Below are positions 41,346 to 56,087 of a DNA stretch of 64,000 nt, piece by piece; positions within the stretch are counted from its first letter, which is position 1; each line of letters opens with the position of its first letter. Position numbers and translations under genes: made by a program. The stretch comes from Lysobacteraceae bacterium (lineage in GTDB: Bacteria; Pseudomonadota; Gammaproteobacteria; Xanthomonadales; Xanthomonadaceae). The notes under the pieces are model-generated. The model was given only the letters and a program-made list of their open reading frames with translations, made no database searches and was not told the DNA's origin. The stretch is taken from contig BPKJ01000001.1 of the NCBI GenBank assembly GCA_026005075.1, forward strand, positions 744,001 to 808,000, in the 5' to 3' direction.

Positions 41346-42581
41346 TCAGCGGCGGACCGCCGGAGCCTGGCGCGCGCCGCCGGCTTCCGGCAGCAGGGCT
41401 GCCGCGTAGAGCGCCGCCAGCAGCATCAGCAGCCCGCCCCAGACGCTCGAGTAGACCGCGTAATGGGTGTTGAGCGGAAACAGCACCGCGGCCAGGGCCG
41501 CCGCGGAGGCGCGAGCCAGGGCGCGGCGCGAGGGCTCGGCCCAGCGCCATGCGCGCACCCCGGCGACCACCGCCAGCAGCCACAGGGCCAGCCCGCACAG
41601 GCCGGTCTCGCTGAGCAGTTCGAGCACGATGTTGTGGGCGTGTGCAGCGCCCTGCCCGTCCACGAAGCCGACCCACGGATCGTCGGCGGCGGCATGGTCC
41701 CGGTAGGCGACGCGAAAGCCGCGCACGCCGACCCCGTTGATCGGGTGGGCCGATGCCATGGCGAGGGCGGCATGCCAGATCGGCAGCCGGTAGGCGAGGG
41801 CATGGTCGATGCCGCTGCGATCGCCGTTCAGCACGGCGGCGCTGCGATCGATCCGCGCGGCAAAGCGTTCCGAGGCGTGGTAGGCCACCGCCCCGATCGC
41901 GAGCCCGGCCACCGCCAGCGCCAAGGCCGCGGCCAGGGCGCGGCGCCACCCGTGCCTGAGCAGGCCGAGCACCAGCACCACCACGGCCAGCATCAGCCAC
42001 GCGGCCCGCGTGCCGGCCAGCAGCACCACGGTCAGGATCGCAAGCCCGGCCAGCAGGGCGGCACCGCGCCCCCGAGCCTGAGCTGCATCGAGCGCAAACG
42101 CCCCCAGCACGGCGACCATCGCGCCCAGCTTGAGGTGGTCGGCGCCGAAGATGCCGCTCAGACGGTCGGCCTTGGGCGGACCGCCCAGCGACCAGCCGGT
42201 GGCCTGCTGGATCAGCGCATCGGCGACCCACAGCAGCACGATCCAGGCCAGGGCATGGCGGACCGCGCGCTGCGCCCGCGCGCCGCGCAAGCGGTCGGCG
42301 AAGTACCACAGCATCGGCAGGTAGCGCAGGTCCAGGGCCACCTCACCCCAGCTCCGCGCAGGATCGACCGCATCCACGGCCGAGACCAGCTCCGGCAGCC
42401 AGTAGGCGGCGAAGAACAGGGTCGGAAGATGCAGCTCCCAGCGTTGCCAGGGACGCGGCGCACGGCGCAGCAGCGCCAGTCCGGCCAGCGCCGCGAGCAG
42501 CATGGGCAGCTCGACCAGGCGACCGAAGGGCAGCAGGACGAAGCAGGCGATGAACAGGCCCACCGCGGCGCGCTCAGCCAT
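41346..42581 (-). CDS. O-antigen ligase/polymerase (Wzy/WaaL) family membrane protein
   Basis: A 411-residue inner-membrane protein with about eleven transmembrane helices and a periplasmic loop containing HPINGVGVRGFRVAYRDH and AHAHNIVLELLSETG, the Wzy_C signature found in O-antigen ligases (WaaL) and polymerases. It would attach or polymerise surface glycans using undecaprenyl-linked sugars. The start at 42581 overlaps the end of the glycosyltransferase gene by 8 bases. With that gene and the zinc-finger gene it forms a short LPS-core operon. Ligase versus polymerase is not distinguished by sequence. Confidence 0.85.
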   Translation of the reverse strand: MAERAAVGLFIACFVLLPFGRLVELPMLLAALAGLALLRRAPRPWQRWELHLPTLFFAAYWLPELVSAVDAVDPARSWGEVALDLRYLPMLWYFADRLRGARAQRAVRHALAWIVLLWVADALIQQATGWSLGGPPKADRLSGIFGADHLKLGAMVAVLGAFALDAAQARGRGAALLAGLAILTVVLLAGTRAAWLMLAVVVLVLGLLRHGWRRALAAALALAVAGLAIGAVAYHASERFAARIDRSAAVLNGDRSGIDHALAYRLPIWHAALAMASAHPINGVGVRGFRVAYRDHAAADDPWVGFVDGQGAAHAHNIVLELLSETGLCGLALWLLAVVAGVRAWRWAEPSRRALARASAAALAAVLFPLNTHYAVYSSVWGGLLMLLAALYAAALLPEAGGARQAPAVRR

Positions 42582-43710
42582 GCCCTGCTCCGATGAGCCC
42601 GGTGGCGGCAAGCTCGCGGTACAGGGCCAGGGTGCTGGCCTGCATCTGCGCACGGGTCGGGCCGGCGATCGGGGCCAGGCGCGGCGGGAAGCGCAGCAGC
42701 TCGATCGCCCGCACCGCCAGCAGCTTCGCATCGCCGGGCGGTACCGCACCCTGCGGAAACCACGCCCGCAGCTGCTCGCCCACGCCGCCATGGTCGAAAC
42801 CCAGGACCGGGCGGCCGAGGCTGAGCGCCTCCAGCACGGTGCGCCCGAAGGCTTCGGGCTTGGTCGAGAGCTGCAACACCAGCGCCGAGACGGCCATGAT
42901 GTCGCGGACGTCGTCGCGCGGCGGACTGATGGCGACCACGTCGGCCACGCCCGACAGCCGCGCCTGCTCGCGCAGCGCATCGAGGTAATGGCTACGCCCG
43001 GCCTCCTCGGCGCCCAGCAGCAGCAGCCGCGCATCCAGTCCGGCAGCGCGCAGGCGGGCCAGCAGCGAGATCGCCTCGGCATGGCCCTTGAGCCGGGTGC
43101 CGCGGCCGGGAAGGGTCAGCAAGAGGCCGCCCGCCAGCTGCGGGAAGGCCGCTTCGAAGGCGCGCCGCCAGCCCTCGTCGGGCAGGTAGCCGTGGCGGAA
43201 ACGGTGCGGATCGATGCCGCGCGGGATCACCACCAGCCGCTCGACGGGCGTGCCGGGGTAATGCTGCAGGACGTGCTCGCGGACCGTCTCCGAAACGCAG
43301 ATCACGCGCTCGCCCCGGGTCATGATGCTGCTGTAGTGGCCGGGCGAGTTCAGCCCGTGCACGGTGGTGACGAAATGCGGCCGCGGCCCGCGCAGGCCGG
43401 ACAGTGCCCACCACGCGATCCAGGCCGGCAGCCGCGAGCGGGCGTGGACGATGTCCGGCTCGAGCTGCTCGATCAGTCGGCGCAGGCCGGCGATGTGACG
43501 CAGGGTCCAGGGCGACTTGCGGCCGAGGTCGAGATCGACATGCGTGCTGCCGGTGGCCAGCAGCGGCTCGACCAGCCGGCCGCCTGCCGAGGCCACGAAA
43601 CTCCGGTGGCCGGCCTCGACCAGCGCCTCGGCGATCTCCAGCGTGGACTGCTCGACCCCCCCGGACTCGAGCGCCGGCAGCAGCTGGAGCACCCGCAGCG
43701 ACCCGCTCAC
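42574..43710 (-). CDS. Glycosyltransferase family 4 protein (LPS core type)
   Basis: A 378-residue GT-B glycosyltransferase. The N-terminal domain starts LRVLQLLPALESGGVEQSTLEIAEAL, typical of LPS heptose/hexose transferases; DIVHARSRLPAWIAWW and VTTVHGLNS follow, and the C-terminal domain has the nucleotide-sugar motif STKPEAFGRTVLEALSLGRPVLGFDHGGVGEQL with the E-x7-E type acidic pair. Cytoplasmic, membrane-associated. Start is GTG at 43710, 6 bases after the zinc-finger gene. The acceptor and donor sugars are unknown. Confidence 0.9.
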   Translation of the reverse strand: MSGSLRVLQLLPALESGGVEQSTLEIAEALVEAGHRSFVASAGGRLVEPLLATGSTHVDLDLGRKSPWTLRHIAGLRRLIEQLEPDIVHARSRLPAWIAWWALSGLRGPRPHFVTTVHGLNSPGHYSSIMTRGERVICVSETVREHVLQHYPGTPVERLVVIPRGIDPHRFRHGYLPDEGWRRAFEAAFPQLAGGLLLTLPGRGTRLKGHAEAISLLARLRAAGLDARLLLLGAEEAGRSHYLDALREQARLSGVADVVAISPPRDDVRDIMAVSALVLQLSTKPEAFGRTVLEALSLGRPVLGFDHGGVGEQLRAWFPQGAVPPGDAKLLAVRAIELLRFPPRLAPIAGPTRAQMQASTLALYRELAATGLIGAGHG

Positions 43711-43716
43711 GGCGGA

Positions 43717-43908
43717 TCAGTCGACCAGCACGTAGCGCGCGCCGCAGTAGGGGCAGGTGGCCTCGCCGGTCGCCTCGATCGGCAGGTAGACCCGCGGATG
43801 CGAGTTCCACAGGCTCATGTCCGGAGCGGGGCAGGACAGCGGCAGCTCGCTGCGGCGGACCTCGTAGCGTGCTTCGGCATTGGCCGGACGTTGGGCGGCA
43901 GGGGCCAT
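43717..43908 (-). CDS. Zinc-finger (zf-CHCC) domain protein
   Basis: A 63-residue protein with the zf-CHCC pattern: Cys26, His37, Cys52 and Cys55 in CPAPDMSLWNSHP...CPYCG. This fold is shared with the mitochondrial complex I subunit NDUFS6, and small bacterial copies are common in proteobacteria, often beside LPS genes; function is unknown. It heads the short minus-strand cluster with the glycosyltransferase and ligase genes. Confidence 0.88.
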   Translation of the reverse strand: MAPAAQRPANAEARYEVRRSELPLSCPAPDMSLWNSHPRVYLPIEATGEATCPYCGARYVLVD

Positions 43909-43990
43909 GACAGGTTCGCGACGGTCGGACGGCGCGGCATTGTAGCGCAGCCCGGGGGCCGCCGCGGCGCCCCCGGGCCCGCCCGCGCGA

Positions 43991-44581
43991 TCAGCCGCCG
44001 CTGCCGGCCTGGGCCGGGACGCTGGCCTCGACGGTGATCTCGATCGGCAGCTCGTCGCTCACCGCCGGCGCGTACTTGCCCACGCCGAGCTCGGTCCGGC
44101 GCAGGCGGGTGCGGGCGTCGAACCCGATCGCCGGCCGCTTGCTCATCGGATGCTCCTTGGCCGCATTGAGGTGCACGTCCAGCACCACCTCGCGACGCAG
44201 GTCGCGGACCGCGAGCTCGCCGGTGACCCGCAGCCGACCCTCCCCCATGGGCTTGACGGCGGTGCTGGTGAAACGCGCCTCCGGGAAGCGCTCGACATCG
44301 AAGAAGTCGGCCGAACGCAGGTGCTGGTCGAGCTTCTCCACCCCGGTGTGGACCTGGGCCACCGGGATCGTGGCCTCGACCCTGGACGCTTCCGGCCGGG
44401 CCGGGTCGTAGCTGATCGAGCCGGTGATCCCGGTGAACAGTCCGGTGATGTTGGAAAGCCCGAAGTGGCTGAACGTGAACCGCACCTGGGTGTGGTTCGG
44501 GTCGATCACGTAGGTCTCGGCGTGGGCGGGTGCCCAGGCGGCGGCCAGCACCAGGGCAGCGAGAACGGTCTTGTGGGGCAT
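43991..44581 (-). CDS. YceI family periplasmic protein (copy 2)
   Basis: A 196-residue YceI protein with a classic signal peptide (cleavage after APAHA, near residue 21). The mature chain follows YceI closely: YVIDPNHTQVRFTFSHFGLSNITGLFTGITGSI, DQHLRSADFFDVERFPEARFTS and a C-terminal IGFDARTRLRRTELGVGKY. It should be a soluble periplasmic isoprenoid- or lipid-binding barrel. It is much closer to E. coli YceI than the copy at 5.2-5.8 kb. It lies 23 bases downstream of the nitroreductase gene. Confidence 0.93.
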   Translation of the reverse strand: MPHKTVLAALVLAAAWAPAHAETYVIDPNHTQVRFTFSHFGLSNITGLFTGITGSISYDPARPEASRVEATIPVAQVHTGVEKLDQHLRSADFFDVERFPEARFTSTAVKPMGEGRLRVTGELAVRDLRREVVLDVHLNAAKEHPMSKRPAIGFDARTRLRRTELGVGKYAPAVSDELPIEITVEASVPAQAGSGG

Positions 44582-44604
44582 GGTTGGATACCTCCCAGGT
44601 TCGA

Positions 44605-45198
44605 TCAGACGATGCGACAGGCCTCGTCGAAGTCCAGCCGCGGCGCACGCGGGCCGAGCGTGGCCGGGTTGCCGTAGCCGAGGTTGACGAGGAAGTTGGA
44701 TTTCCAGCGGGTGCCGGCGAGGAACAGCGCATCCACCCTCGCCGCATCGAAGCCCGACATCGGCCCGCAATCCAGGCCCAGCGCGCGGGCCGCGAGGATC
44801 AGGTAGGCGCCCTGCAGGCTGCCGTTGCGGAACGCGGTCTCCCGGATCTTGGCCTCGTTGCCCTCGAACCAGGCCTTCGCGTCGGCGAACGGAAACAGGT
44901 AGGGCAGCTTCTCGTGGAAGGCGAGGTCATGGGCGACGATGGCGGTGACCGGGGCGGCCATGGTCGCCGCCACGTTGCCCTCGTCGAGCGCCGTGCACAG
45001 CTTCTCCTTGGCCTCCCGGCCCTGCACGAACACGATGCGCGCCGGCGAGCAGTTGGCGCTGGTCGGGGGCAGCGCGGTCAGTTCCCAGAGCCGACGCAGG
45101 GTCGCCTCCTCCACCGGGCGATCCTGCCAGGCCTCGGCCGACCCGCGGAAGGTGCGCCCCTTGTGGAAGAGCAGATCCAGTGCAGCTTGATCGAGCAT
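44605..45198 (-). CDS. rutE: Malonic semialdehyde reductase/nitroreductase family protein (RutE-like)
   Basis: A 197-residue FMN-dependent reductase of the RutE/YdfN type: [19 protein letters not shown], the [12 protein letters not shown] flavin-site segment, [28 protein letters not shown] and [15 protein letters not shown]. coli RutE reduces malonic semialdehyde from pyrimidine breakdown; the other rut genes are not in this window, so the substrate here is uncertain. AGGAG is 7 bases before ATG 45198 (a GTG one codon earlier is less well spaced). Followed by yceI copy 2. Confidence 0.85.
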   Translation of the reverse strand: MLDQAALDLLFHKGRTFRGSAEAWQDRPVEEATLRRLWELTALPPTSANCSPARIVFVQGREAKEKLCTALDEGNVAATMAAPVTAIVAHDLAFHEKLPYLFPFADAKAWFEGNEAKIRETAFRNGSLQGAYLILAARALGLDCGPMSGFDAARVDALFLAGTRWKSNFLVNLGYGNPATLGPRAPRLDFDEACRIV

Positions 45199-45366
45199 CA
45201 CGATTCTCCTTGTCTCGTGGTCGGGCGGCGCAGCCGCCGGGGGCCGATCAGCTTACGCCGTCCGCGTTCCCGCACGGTCGGGTGTGGAATACTGCCGCGC
45301 AGTCTTGCCCATCCCCACGCCACGGCCAAGCCCCATGCCCGCAACGCTGCCGTGCACGCCGACCCC

Positions 45367-46359
45367 ATGCTGATGCTCGCCGTCAGCGACGGCCGCGCCG
45401 GCAACCGCAGACAGGCCGAGGCGCTGGCCGCGGCCCTTGCCGCCCGCCTCGGCGCGGACTGGTCGCATCACCTGCTCGCCCCCCGGCAGCCGTGGAAGGC
45501 GCTGGCGCCGCGCTGGCTGCCCATGGCCCCCTGGGGCTTCGATCCCGGCTGGCTGCAGCGCCTGGATGCCGACCGCCCGGCACTGGTGATCGGTTGCGGC
45601 CGGCAGGCGGCCCTCGCCACCCGCATCGCGCGCCGCCGGCTGGGCGCGGCCACCCGCTGCGTGCAGATCCTCGATCCACGGCTCGGGCGCAACGTCTGGG
45701 ATCTTCTGGTGCTGCCGGAACACGACCGCTACCGCGATGCCGACACCCTGACCTGCACCGGCAGCCTGCATGCCATCGACGAGGCCTGGCTGGAGTCCGC
45801 GCGCGAGCGCCACCACGCGCTCGGCACGCTGCCCTCGCCGCGCCGGGCCTTGCTGCTCGGCGGCCCGACCGCCGACTGCCGCTGGAACCTCGACCATGCC
45901 CTCGACTGGATCGGGCGCCTGCATGGCGCGCGCCGCACACAGGGCGGCTCGGCGTTGCTGGTCGGCTCGCCACGCACGCCGCCGGCCTGGCGCGAGGCCC
46001 TGCGCCAGGCCGCCGCCGGCTTCGAACTGTGCTGGCTGGACGGCGGCGACGGCGACAACCCCTATGCCGGCGTGCTGGCCTGGGCCGACCGCCTGATCGT
46101 CAGCCCGGACTCGGCCAACCTGCTTTCCGAGGCCTGCGCGACCACCGCCGAGGTGCTGCTGCCGGCGCGGCCGGCCCAGCGCGGGCGGATCGGACGGCTC
46201 CACGCCCGGCTGCTGGAAACCGGTCGCGTGCGCCCGCTCGACGCCGAGGATCGGCCTGCCGCGCCGGTCACCCCGCTGCGCGAGACCGCACGCATCGCCG
46301 GCCAGATCCTGGAAAGGCTGGGCCCCGCGCTGGCCCGCGCGGCGCGGCCGGATCGCTAG
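45367..46359 (+). CDS. Mitochondrial fission ELM1 family protein
   Basis: A 330-residue ELM1-family protein, a GT-B-like fold found in proteobacteria and in plant ELM1. Features are the N-terminal LAVSDGRAGNRRQAEALAAAL, GCGRQAALATR, QILDPRLGRNVWDLLVLPEHD and LIVSPDSANLLSEACATTAEVLLP, resembling a nucleotide-sugar site. Possibly an envelope glycosyltransferase; not shown. Start is ATG 45367 or 45373. Its stop codon shares the tetranucleotide CTAG with that of the convergent DUF4126 gene. Confidence 0.87.
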   Translation: MLMLAVSDGRAGNRRQAEALAAALAARLGADWSHHLLAPRQPWKALAPRWLPMAPWGFDPGWLQRLDADRPALVIGCGRQAALATRIARRRLGAATRCVQILDPRLGRNVWDLLVLPEHDRYRDADTLTCTGSLHAIDEAWLESARERHHALGTLPSPRRALLLGGPTADCRWNLDHALDWIGRLHGARRTQGGSALLVGSPRTPPAWREALRQAAAGFELCWLDGGDGDNPYAGVLAWADRLIVSPDSANLLSEACATTAEVLLPARPAQRGRIGRLHARLLETGRVRPLDAEDRPAAPVTPLRETARIAGQILERLGPALARAARPDR

Positions 46360-46967
46360 GGTCGCGAGGGCTGCGCCGGCCGGATCCGGCGCGCCAGGCG
46401 GCCCAGCAGGCTCCGTGCGACGCGCCACAGCCGGGGCAGCAGCCACAGCAGCACCAGCAGGAAGCCGAGGAGCAGGCCAAGGAACAGCCATGGGTGCTGC
46501 CACGCCAGCCACAGGCCGAAGAGCACGAGGCCATCCTCGGCAAGGCTCAAGGTCCAGTTGGTGAACGGCTCGGGAGCGTGGTTGACGGCCAGCCGCGCCC
46601 CGCTCTTGCCCAGATGGGTGAGTCCGGCGACCCCGCCGCCGAGCAGCGCTGCCAGCGCCTGCATCGCCGGTCCCTGGTCGCCCAGGGCCGCCCAGGCCAG
46701 CGCCATGCCCCCCGGCACCCGGGCAAAGGTCTGCAGCCCATCCCAGAGCGAATCGAAGACGGGCACCTTGTCGGCGAGGAACTCGCCCAGCAGCAGGATC
46801 CCGCTGGCGAGCAGAAAGGGCTCGCCCGCCAGCGCCGACAGTTCTCCCGGAAGCTCGACCCAGCCGAGGCGCTGCGCCAGCCCCGTGCAGAACACGACGG
46901 CGTACAGCCTAAGCCCGCTTCCCCAGGCGAGCGCGGCGGCGGCGACGAAGGCGGCGGCAGATTCCAT
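46356..46967 (-). CDS. DUF4126 family membrane protein
   Basis: A 203-residue protein with five to six hydrophobic segments. The core GSGLRLYAVVFCTGLAQRLGWVELP, LLLGEFLADKVPVFDSLWD and GGVAGLTHLGKSGARLAVNHAPEP matches DUF4126, a membrane family of unknown function. An Arg/Pro tail ends the chain. The start (46967) is unambiguous. It is probably expressed separately from bioC, whose stop lies 33 bases upstream. Confidence 0.85.
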   Translation of the reverse strand: MESAAAFVAAAALAWGSGLRLYAVVFCTGLAQRLGWVELPGELSALAGEPFLLASGILLLGEFLADKVPVFDSLWDGLQTFARVPGGMALAWAALGDQGPAMQALAALLGGGVAGLTHLGKSGARLAVNHAPEPFTNWTLSLAEDGLVLFGLWLAWQHPWLFLGLLLGFLLVLLWLLPRLWRVARSLLGRLARRIRPAQPSRP

Positions 46968-47000
46968 CGGCGCAGTCTAGCGCCGCGTACGCAGGAGGTG

Positions 47001-50215
<3,215 letters not shown>

Positions 50216-50232
50216 CGCCGCGGACGGGGCCG

Positions 50233-50838
50233 TCAGCGGTCGGCGTATTTCACGCTGCAGCCGTAGGGCTGGGTCAGGCTCACGCTGACCGGCTTGCCGG
50301 CGGCCAGCTCGGCCAGCACCTGCGGCACGTACTGGGTCGCCTCGGCGATGTCGTCCGGATCGGCGCTTGGGATGCTGTCGATGGCGCCGTTGTAGCGCAG
50401 CACACCGGCGGGGTCGATCACGAACATGTGGGGCGTGGTCTTGGCTTCGTACAGCCGTCCCACCTTGCCCTCGGGGTCCAGCAGGTAGTGGGTCTGGTGG
50501 GCGTTCCACTCCGCCTGGATGCGGTTGGCCTCGGCGGCTTCGACATGCCCCTGCTTGCCCGGGGCCGAGGAGTTGATGACCAGCCACACCACGCCCTGAT
50601 CGACCGCGGCGCGCTGCTGTGCCTGCAGGTTGCCGGCGCCGTAGTGCTTGCGGACGAACGGACACTGGTGGTTGGTCCATTCCAGGACCACGGTCTTGCC
50701 GGCGAAATCGGACAGCGAGCGCTGCACCCCCTGGCTGTCGAGCAGGGTGAAGTCCGGCGCGGGCTCGCCCGGACGGGCGGCGTGGGCAAGGCCCGTGGCC
50801 ATGCAGGCGGCGAGAATCAGCGGGTTGAATCGGATCAT
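50233..50838 (-). CDS. Periplasmic thioredoxin-like (redoxin) protein with single-Cys CPF motif
   Basis: A 201-residue exported protein with a signal peptide (cleavage near LAHAA). The thioredoxin-fold carries VVLEWTNHQCPFVRKHY, where the usual CxxC is replaced by Cys-Pro-Phe-Val. A second Cys sits near the C terminus in PYGCSVKY. This belongs to a family of AhpC/TSA-like periplasmic redoxins of unestablished substrate. It lies 21 bases downstream of the DsbD-like gene, suggesting joint work in periplasmic thiol chemistry. Confidence 0.87.
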   Translation of the reverse strand: MIRFNPLILAACMATGLAHAARPGEPAPDFTLLDSQGVQRSLSDFAGKTVVLEWTNHQCPFVRKHYGAGNLQAQQRAAVDQGVVWLVINSSAPGKQGHVEAAEANRIQAEWNAHQTHYLLDPEGKVGRLYEAKTTPHMFVIDPAGVLRYNGAIDSIPSADPDDIAEATQYVPQVLAELAAGKPVSVSLTQPYGCSVKYADR

Positions 50839-50859
50839 GGGCAGCTCTCCTCGGTGGAA

Positions 50860-51770
50860 TCAGGGGTCTTGGCCTTGACCGCCCTCGGCGGACGGCCCGG
50901 CGCCGGGTTCGCTCGAGCCGCCGGCGCTCAGCGCAAGGGCGCGGTCGGGCAGACGCAGCACCCACTCGCTCGCCGACGGCAGTCCGGTGTAGAACTCGCT
51001 CTTGCGCCAGAGGATCTGCCAGCCCCCGGCAACGGGCGCCCAGCGCGGCCGGGCCGCATTGGCGACGAGCCGCGGCGTGCGCGGGTAGAGCTGCCAGGCA
51101 TCCGGTGTGCCGTCCGGCCCCCCGCGCAGCAGGAGGCGAAGGTCCTCGCCCTGTTCCGCCACCTGCAGCCGCATGCCTGCCGGAACCCGCGGCAGGCGCT
51201 CATCGGCGCGGGCGAAATCCTCCTGCCAGGCGGAAGGCGCGCTGCGCTCCGACACCGGCACCTCGAGCCGGTATTCCGCGCTGCCCGGCAGGCACTCGGA
51301 ACGGCACACCAGCCAGCGGCCGCGCGCCTCGATGCTCAGCCGCGCGTGCGGATAGTCCGCCGGCAGCCGCAGGCGCAGGGGCAGCAGCACGCGCCCCTCG
51401 TAGCCGTAGTTGACGATGCCGCCGAGGTCGAAGCGCTGTGGGGCGGGCCACTCGATCGCATCGGCCTCGACACCCTCGGGAAGCCGCAGATCCAGGCGCG
51501 TCGGCAGGCCCGAATCGCCCGGGTTGATCCAGTAGGTGTGCCAGTGCGGCGCGTGCTCGAGCAGCAGGCCGATCCGCAGTTCGCGCCCGGGGACCGCGGC
51601 GGTCCGCTCCGCGACCAGCCGCGAGACCAGGTGGTCGGTGGCGCGCGGGACGCTGCTCACCGGATCGGCCGCCGCGCCGGCGCGTACGCCGGCAGCCCGT
51701 GTGCGGCGAGGGCGAGCAGGAGCACGAGCAAGCCTTCACGGCGGCCAAGCGGGAGCATGGAAAGAGGCAT
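50860..51770 (-). CDS. Stand-alone DsbD N-terminal (alpha) domain protein, signal peptide in another frame
   Basis: The mature domain (about 265 residues) matches the DsbD/ScsB alpha domain: LLLEHAPHWHTYWINPGDSGLPT, then the active-site-like CRSECLPGSAEYRLEVP. No transmembrane beta or gamma domain follows. Its frame has only an internal GTG at 51660. Another frame, from ATG 51770, encodes a perfect signal peptide (basic MPLSMLPLGRREG, then a LLVLLLALAAHG core and PAYA) and stops at 51657. Joining the two at about 51681 needs one base added (or two removed), so one base appears missing. Confidence 0.75.
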
Positions 51771-51861
51771 GTACCCAGCATAGTCCTGGGCTTGCGAGGA
51801 TGCGCCCGGCGCACGCGCGTTCGACGCGCGACAGGCTCGATTCGGCGCAGCCCCGACACCC

Positions 51862-51888
51862 GGGGAGCCGGCCCCCTGCCGGCCCCCC
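51862..51888. terminator. Strong GC hairpin between aceA and the DsbD-like gene
   Basis: GGGG-A-GCCGGC, a CCCCT loop, then GCCGGC-C-CCCC: 10 pairs with one mismatch. It lies about 50 bases after the aceA stop and before the DsbD-like gene, and may end aceBA transcription. No clear T-run. Confidence 0.5.
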
Positions 51889-51938
51889 GGGCGCGGCGTC
51901 CCCTGCCCCCCGGGATGCGTCCCCTGCCGCGCGGCGGC

Positions 51939-53276
<1,338 letters not shown>

Positions 53277-53323
53277 GGTCTCGTTCCTGGGATCGGGGAG
53301 GTTCCGCGCGAGGCGGAAAGGGG

Positions 53324-54922
<1,599 letters not shown>

Positions 54923-55119
54923 CGTCATGCTCCGCTGCACTGCATCATGGCTGGGACCTTAGTCCCGCAAGGCAGCCCTTTGGAAAGCATATCTTTCAAT
55001 ACCGTTGATAAGCTGATGTAATACCCATAAGGAATCAGTCATTTGGAACGCCCGTTTGAATCGGGCCGGGAGGCCGTGCCGATGCGCCGATCGATGCCGA
55101 CCCTGGTCACGGAGCCCCG
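54923..55119. promoter_or_regulatory. AT-rich divergent control region of aceBA and the LysR gene
   Basis: A 197-base region that is conspicuously AT-rich at 54975-55060 compared with its surroundings. It contains a dyad TTGGAAAG-CATAT-CTTTCAA (54980-54999) of the size expected for a LysR-type site. TTGATA (plus strand) and TATGCT (minus strand) are possible promoter elements. Confidence 0.55.
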
Positions 55120-56064
55120 ATGACGCACTACTACAAGGGCGCCAAGCTCAAGCAGCTGCGGGCCTTCTGCCACGTGGCGCGGCTGGGTTCGGTGACGCGC
55201 GCGGCCGAAGCCCTGTTCCTCAGCCAGCCTGCGGTGAGCCTCCAGCTCGGTGCACTGGAGTCCGCCCTGGGCATCAAGCTGTTCGAGCGTCTCGGCCGGC
55301 GCCTGGCGCTGACCCGCGAGGGCGAGGTGCTGTACGAGATGGCCCGGCCGCTGGTCGATGGCATCGACCAGCTCGAGGGCGAGTTCCGCCAGCGGCTCAA
55401 GGGGCTGGACGCCGGCGAGCTCAACATCGCCGCCGGCAGCTCGACCATCCTCTACCTGCTGCCGCCGCTGGTGCAGGCCTTCCGCGAGCGCCATCCGGAG
55501 GTCCAGCTCAAGCTGCACAACGTCACCGGCATGGACGGCCTGGCCCGGATCCGCGCCGACGAGGTCGATCTCGCGGTGGGCTCGATGCTGGACGTGCCGA
55601 ACGACATCGACTACGCGCCCACCCACAGCTTCGACCCGATGCTGATCGCCCCGCTGGGGCATCCGCTGGCCGAGCGCGAGCCGCTGCGGCTGGAGGACCT
55701 CTCGCCGTACGGGCTGATCCTGCCGCCGCGGCGCCTGACCACCTACCGGCTGGTCGATCTGGTCTTCCAGCAGCGGCGCGTGCCGTACACGGTGGCCCTC
55801 GAGGTCGGGGGCTGGGAAGTCATCAAGCAGTACGTCGCCATGGGCCTTGGCATCTCGATCGTGACCGGCATCTGCCTGACCGAGGCGGACCGCGAGCGGC
55901 TGGCGATCCGCAACCTGCGCGAGTATTTCCCGCCACGCAGCTACGGCATCGTGGTGCGCAAGGGCAAGTACCTCAGCCCGCAGGCGCGCGCCTTCGTCGA
56001 TCTTGTCAGGCCCGAGCTGTTCACCCGCCGCGACTACTTCGAGCCCGGCCACTCCGAACGCTGA
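55120..56064 (+). CDS. LysR family transcriptional regulator
   Basis: A 314-residue LysR regulator: winged helix at about 10-68 (LRAFCHVARLGSVTRAAEALFLSQPAVSLQLGALE), then a substrate-binding domain of the CysB-like type (ELNIAAGSSTILYLLPPLVQAF). Divergent from aceB across the AT-rich region and 23 bases upstream of the GhrA-like gene, so it is a likely regulator of glyoxylate metabolism. Effector unknown. Confidence 0.9.
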   Translation: MTHYYKGAKLKQLRAFCHVARLGSVTRAAEALFLSQPAVSLQLGALESALGIKLFERLGRRLALTREGEVLYEMARPLVDGIDQLEGEFRQRLKGLDAGELNIAAGSSTILYLLPPLVQAFRERHPEVQLKLHNVTGMDGLARIRADEVDLAVGSMLDVPNDIDYAPTHSFDPMLIAPLGHPLAEREPLRLEDLSPYGLILPPRRLTTYRLVDLVFQQRRVPYTVALEVGGWEVIKQYVAMGLGISIVTGICLTEADRERLAIRNLREYFPPRSYGIVVRKGKYLSPQARAFVDLVRPELFTRRDYFEPGHSER

Positions 56065-56087
56065 GCGGACATGGCACCATCGCCGCC

